DNA from: Trochalopteron elliotii
Taxonomy: Eukaryota; Chordata; Aves; Passeriformes; Leiothrichidae
Length of the DNA stretch: 64,000 nt
Assembly: GCA_024734555.1 (NCBI GenBank)
Contig: JANPWX010000076.1
Location: 5,151,504 to 5,215,503 of the forward strand
Direction: 5' to 3'
Made by a program: the position numbers and the translations under genes. Shown here one piece after another: positions 59,603 to 64,000 of the stretch; position 1 is the stretch's first letter; each line of letters begins with the position of its first letter. The notes under the pieces were generated by a model that saw only the letters and a list, made by a program, of their open reading frames with translations, did not search any database and had not been told where the DNA came from.

Positions 59603-62600
59603 GGTCACTGTTTCCTCTCATTTTTAAGCTGTTTCATTCTCTGGCAGTCTTTTCTAATCCAGCCTCTTTAGCATAGGTATTACATGTCTATGTGGAAGAA
59701 AAATGTCAGTGTGCATTTAAAATCTGTCATGTACTTCTAAATCATTTATATACTAGAAAGGTATTTAATGCACTGCTAACTCATATTTGGATCACTTTTT
59801 ATTCTGAAGAAAATAACCAATGACTGCCAGCTAATATTTAATTCTGTCTAGACTACTGAATGTTATTTTTAAGACTATTATAAAATATCTGATTTTTTCA
59901 ACCAGCTCCAAGAGATTCGACAAAAGATTTTCATGATTTCAAAGATAGAGATTCACTTATACTACTTTTAAATCTTTTGCATAAAGATTTTTTATGGATC
60001 CATTTAAAAAAAACATAGAAGTTAGCTTAATACTGTGTATAAAGATTAGGACAGTTATGTGTTATTGAAGGAACACTAACCCTTCCCTAGTCAAAGCTGG
60101 AATAAATAGTAAATATCCACCTCTTCTATAATGCTTTTTTTGAGTTCCCCTCAAAATATTTTACAAAGATGATCACAGGAAAACTGAAGTCTGTGTGACA
60201 TGCAAGTATTTATGTTCTATTTTTAAGAACAAGGAATCTTTTTTTTAGGCTACTGAAATGGCTGTTAAAAGCCATTAGAATATCTGCCACCTTTATACAT
60301 ACCTTTTGATAGGGAAGGGCAGGCATACAAGAAAATCCTTTCAGTCTGAATCTGGGACTCTTTGAATCCTGAGCTATCTGTAAAGACTACCTCAACTTAG
60401 GGAGAGCAGGATGAGCTCTGTCCTCTCATACCTCCTTTCCAGCTTCAACTCTCCCCTCATATTCAGGGCACTCCTGTGCAGGCAACAGCTACAGCAAATG
60501 GAATTCTGGCCCACAACTCAGTGGGAAATAGGACTAACTGCTAAGCTACTGAATGTTTGGGTTGGGTTTTTTTACCCCTTAGAAATGGCAATTAGGGCTG
60601 TGAACTACTCTGAATCCATGCTGCTAGGCTATGTCCAAATCACACCTTAGAGTGTGGATTTCTCTAGGAGACCCAGTCTGCAAATTCTCTCCTTGCACTC
60701 AGACAAGGCAGTGGAATGTGCCACACTTGCATGCTGTAGGCACCCAGCAAACATTGCTATGGAATTCTGGACATTGCTGACCTGGGGGTGCCAGGGAGGG
60801 AGAACATGGTTTTAGATATGAGCATTTTAATTTCAAATATATCTCACTTTAGGTGTCTGAACAAAACACAAGCAAAAGTGGCAGAAATAACCTAGACAGG
60901 AGTCTCTAAAACTCAGTGGTTTTGAATGCAGCAAGCTCACTTTCAGACAGATACTGAAGACCTTTACTCCTCTTCTTGTATCCCTCACGCTGCTCACCCC
61001 TCACCTACAAAGGTTTCAGGGCAGTCTGCACAATCAACAGCAGAGTGGATCTCCAACACTAATTCTCCAATTTACATACATATCCAAACATGGACAATGG
61101 AAGTGATGGCCTTTGGCCAGCTACTCAAAATATGGAAAGTGCAGAAAAAAGGCCTGAGACATAGAAACACAGGAATTCTGTGAAGAGTTAAGGGAGGTGG
61201 AACTTAGCTGTCTATCTTCAGTTTCCAGTGCTCAGGTTAATCCTGTTTTTAAAATCTCTTTGTGAAAGTGGAATGCCAGTATTATCTAAGGTTTTTTTCC
61301 TCTGGAAGTTTAAAAATGTGAAATCAGCAGTTGCTAGGCATCAGTCACAATATTACAATAACTTGCATTCAGGAATAAGATGAAACACAAATGCACCAGA
61401 AACTACAAGAGTCACTCCAAAATGAACAGCCTGTGGTAAAAAATAGAAGCTATGGTGAGTCATGTAGAAACATTTGTAAAACATCTTAAATATAATAGCT
61501 GGAATTTCAAGCCTCTCGGTGAGTTTTTTATGAATGCAGGCTGACTTTTATCATAACAGGCATTTTCGGAAAGCAGACTTGTTTTTGATGGAGAGATGCA
61601 CAAGGACACCTTCAGATGAACAGACCATACTTGAGCAGAAAATACATAAATTATTTCTGAGATCTGGATCCCAAAATAATAAATGACAAAATACAATATG
61701 CCAGAACCACAGGCATTAAAGTAAAAGCATGATTTTTCACCTGACCACTATTACCCTCTCAAGCAGAAAGAGTTGGGAGTAACTCTAAACCACACTTCTA
61801 CTCCTGGGAATATTTCTTCATCATTGCTGCACCCCCTTTAGGACTCAAAAGAATTTCACAATCACTGAACAGCTTGGTTCCTTCCCTGCAGCCTTTCCAT
61901 GGAAGGTGAACCTTTCCTAACAAAATGCTCAATTGAGCCAATGGTGTAGAAGCAGAAAGACAAACCAGGCTCTCCATCTTATTCTAGAAAGGACAACTAA
62001 AACTGTTTAGACCCTGCCCAGTTTGACTTTGAGGACATAGTTTCACCAGTCAAAAACTGACCTATCTACCCACGTGCCATTGTAGGTCTTAGGAAAAAAA
62101 AGATAATTATAAACAGCACCCAAGGGTTCCAGATTTACTACAGAAGGTGACAATTTCCAGACTACTGTAAGCCGTGGGGTTTTTTTTCGTGGTTTCCATT
62201 AAACACACTTAGCCTAGGTCTACTGGGCCCAGCTCACTCCCCATCATATAAAAAAAATAAAGTATATAAAATATAAAGTACTCATTCCTATAAGCACCAG
62301 GCAGAAGTACTTTGGACAGAGATTTCAATTTCTTCATCAAAAGCTCTCAGAAGTATCCCATGACATTCCATGTCAAAGCATGCTCCTTTTTGATCAGGGC
62401 CTCATGGGTTATACACTACAACACACAGTAAAGCCTTTGCTGATCTTGCTTTGTCAAAAGGCTCCATCTCCAGCATGGAGAGCAGGGAAACCCACAGGTA
62501 AGAGCTGCCTTAAACACAATCCTTCATGATGTGCAGCTCCCTTCTTCGTCTTCTGCTCCACAGTCCTGCTTGTTTGACCTCTGAGCAAAACACATCCCTA

Positions 62601-62779
62601 ACACAAATGTTCCTCTCATGCTGGCTTTACAGTCCTAGCTAGCCTTGGTTCCCATCTCCCTGAGGCCTCACTGCTGCTACTGAAATCAGTTTTGACTCAG
62701 CAGCAAACCATTACAAAGAGGACAGACCTGCTGCTGGCACTGTGGGGCCTCCACAACCCTGTGCCCATGTCAGTGACAT

Positions 62780-62870
62780 TCTGAAAGTCACACAGCCAGC
62801 ACAGGATGGTGCTAGGATGAGAATTCAAAGCTCCTGTCTCATTCTCCTGCATTTAAACTACTCCCTCCTA
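62780..62870 (-). mobile_element. Possible MIR-like ancient SINE relic
   Basis: On + the string AAAGTCACACAGCCAGCACA, followed by GATGAGAATTCAAAGCTCCT and CTGCATTTAAACTACTCCCT, is like the reverse complement of the MIR core region. The match is from memory and diverged. Confidence 0.35.
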
Positions 62871-64000
62871 GTGAGGGGACTACAGTTTTTCAGACCTCCT
62901 TTGGGAAAGCAACTGCTGGTCTGGAGAATTACTCCTGGCAGGGCAACAAACTGAAAAAACTCAAACTCCCTCTCAGGTATAGTTACCACCATTTTCATAA
63001 TAGGAATTACTACCAGATTTCATCAACAATTCATTCTGAAGCTGTTCTCTTCATGCTTGGAGAAGACAAGTATAATTTACACTCATAAATCAATCAATTC
63101 CTGAAGGAGAGATCAGGATTTACCACAGAACTGTCAAGCCAGAATCCATGAATAAACAGATTTTCTTTTATTGAGTCAAAAAGCAACCAGCCCTCTAGCA
63201 GTGTCTCGACTGAAAAGTCAGGCTCCTGGCTCACTCTAAATGTAACCTCCCACACATAAAGGCACATCCCTTTTGCAAAGCCTGCCAAAGGACTTCCCTT
63301 AACTTTGCCAGGTCGGCAAGGCATTCCTTGTGTTACTACCAGAGACCCTGCCAACAGCTCGTTAGTGACCCCAAAACACAGACACAGGAACTTGCAACAG
63401 GAACTGAAGCAAAACTCCTTCTCTGCTCCTGTAACTGAGCTTCCCAAGCTCCCCATTTCCCAGGAAAACTCATTCATGCGTGTGTGTCTGCCTGTGAGCA
63501 CAAGGCTCAGAACAAACAGCTCTTCCCCAGCAGCTGAACACAGGGGAAGGAGAAGCCGTAGGGTTGCAGAGGCTCATGCTGGAGGAAGTTACAACTCTTG
63601 TTAGCAAGAGGAAACACAGGTTGCCTATTGTGTTTGTAATTTTCAAGGTTAACTCTTCAGACAGGTTTATCCCATCACTTTCCTGAATTTCCTAGCTAAT
63701 TAGAAAGGTAATTTGTACCTTTCTGTTTCATAATTCACAGCAATTAGTAGAATAACAATAAAATTTTTAAAAGAATAAATGTGACCAGACCCCTTTTCCA
63801 TAGCTGGGGAGCACTCAAGAGAAACACCAGCCAATACTGTTCCTTCAGCTTATCCCTAAATGTTGGTACTCAACAAAAAAAAACAAAACAAAACCAACCC
63901 AAACAAACAGTAGGTATTTGTCTCCAAATATCTTTTGCCCCACATTACTCATTGTGCCAAAGTATATTTTCTGTTTCAATTAACAGACTCCCTAAGATTC

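Larger units (their letters stand above)
54341..64000. other. B3GAT2 first intron, partial (more than 9.6 kb)
   Basis: It starts at the acceptor of the exon at 54196-54340 and continues past the window. It contains one CR1 (listed), a poly-T of 18 at about 59585-59602, a possible MIR-like relic near 62780 and an A-rich stretch at 63876-63900. I see no exon encoding the N-terminal catalytic part of B3GAT2. Stretches 55563-59580 and 59603-62780 contain nothing I can identify. Confidence 0.6.

Noticed and set aside
54341..64000. B3GAT2 exon 1
   Set aside because: No frame resembling the anchor, stem or metal-binding part of the enzyme on the - strand; it must lie to the right.
1..64000. CRISPR arrays, operons or prokaryotic defence systems
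   Set aside because: No regularly spaced direct repeats and no dense gene clusters; the sequence is plainly vertebrate.

Overview
The window is nuclear DNA of a bird, most probably a passerine. Coding sequence is confined to short exons flanked by GT...AG introns of 79 bp to more than 22 kb. The dispersed repeats are CR1 LINE fragments and avian-type retroviral LTRs. One repeat (2620-2757) joins a decayed tRNA-Ile-like head to a CR1 3' tail, which is the architecture known as TguSINE1 in passerine birds. There are no bacterial-type operons, CRISPR arrays or intact mobile-element genes.

Two genes lie tail to tail. On the + strand, from before the left edge to about 47 kb, is the 3' half of SMAP1, the small ArfGAP of clathrin-coated endocytic vesicles. 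Six coding exons were placed by splice sites, reading phase and protein similarity: 2244-2324, 24526-24610, 33885-34012, 42549-42717, 43356-43687 and 45987-46121. Joined, they give an open frame of 309 residues ending in TGA. They encode the Lys/Glu-rich linker, the LLGLD clathrin box (split across two exons), a second acidic segment and the Met/Gly/Gln-rich C-terminal tail. The ArfGAP zinc-finger exons lie left of the window. On the - strand, 1.3 kb beyond the SMAP1 stop, is the 3' end of B3GAT2, the Golgi glucuronyltransferase GlcAT-S that primes the HNK-1 carbohydrate epitope. Its last three coding exons are 54196-54340, 47609-47757 and 47443-47529 (126 residues plus stop). Its large first exon, carrying the membrane anchor and the metal-binding motif, is right of 64000.

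Region by region: 1-404 CR1; 405-2243 SMAP1 intron; 2325-24525 a 22 kb intron with the tRNA/CR1 SINE, several short tandem duplications, a possible old LTR element, an alpharetrovirus-like LTR and a CR1-like piece; 24611-33884 an intron with two antisense CR1 copies and a solo LTR bounded by a perfect 5-bp target duplication; 34013-42548 an intron with one sense CR1; 42718-45986 two short introns; 46122-47442 the shared intergenic/3'UTR zone of the convergent pair; 47758-54195 B3GAT2 intron; 54341-64000 B3GAT2 first intron (partial) with one CR1 and a possible MIR-like relic.

I did not find a new gene system. The more interesting signals are in RNA processing: a tandem NAG acceptor, an upstream decoy acceptor that would add an immediate stop codon, dinucleotide microsatellites abutting two splice acceptors, and a convergent gene pair whose transcripts could overlap.
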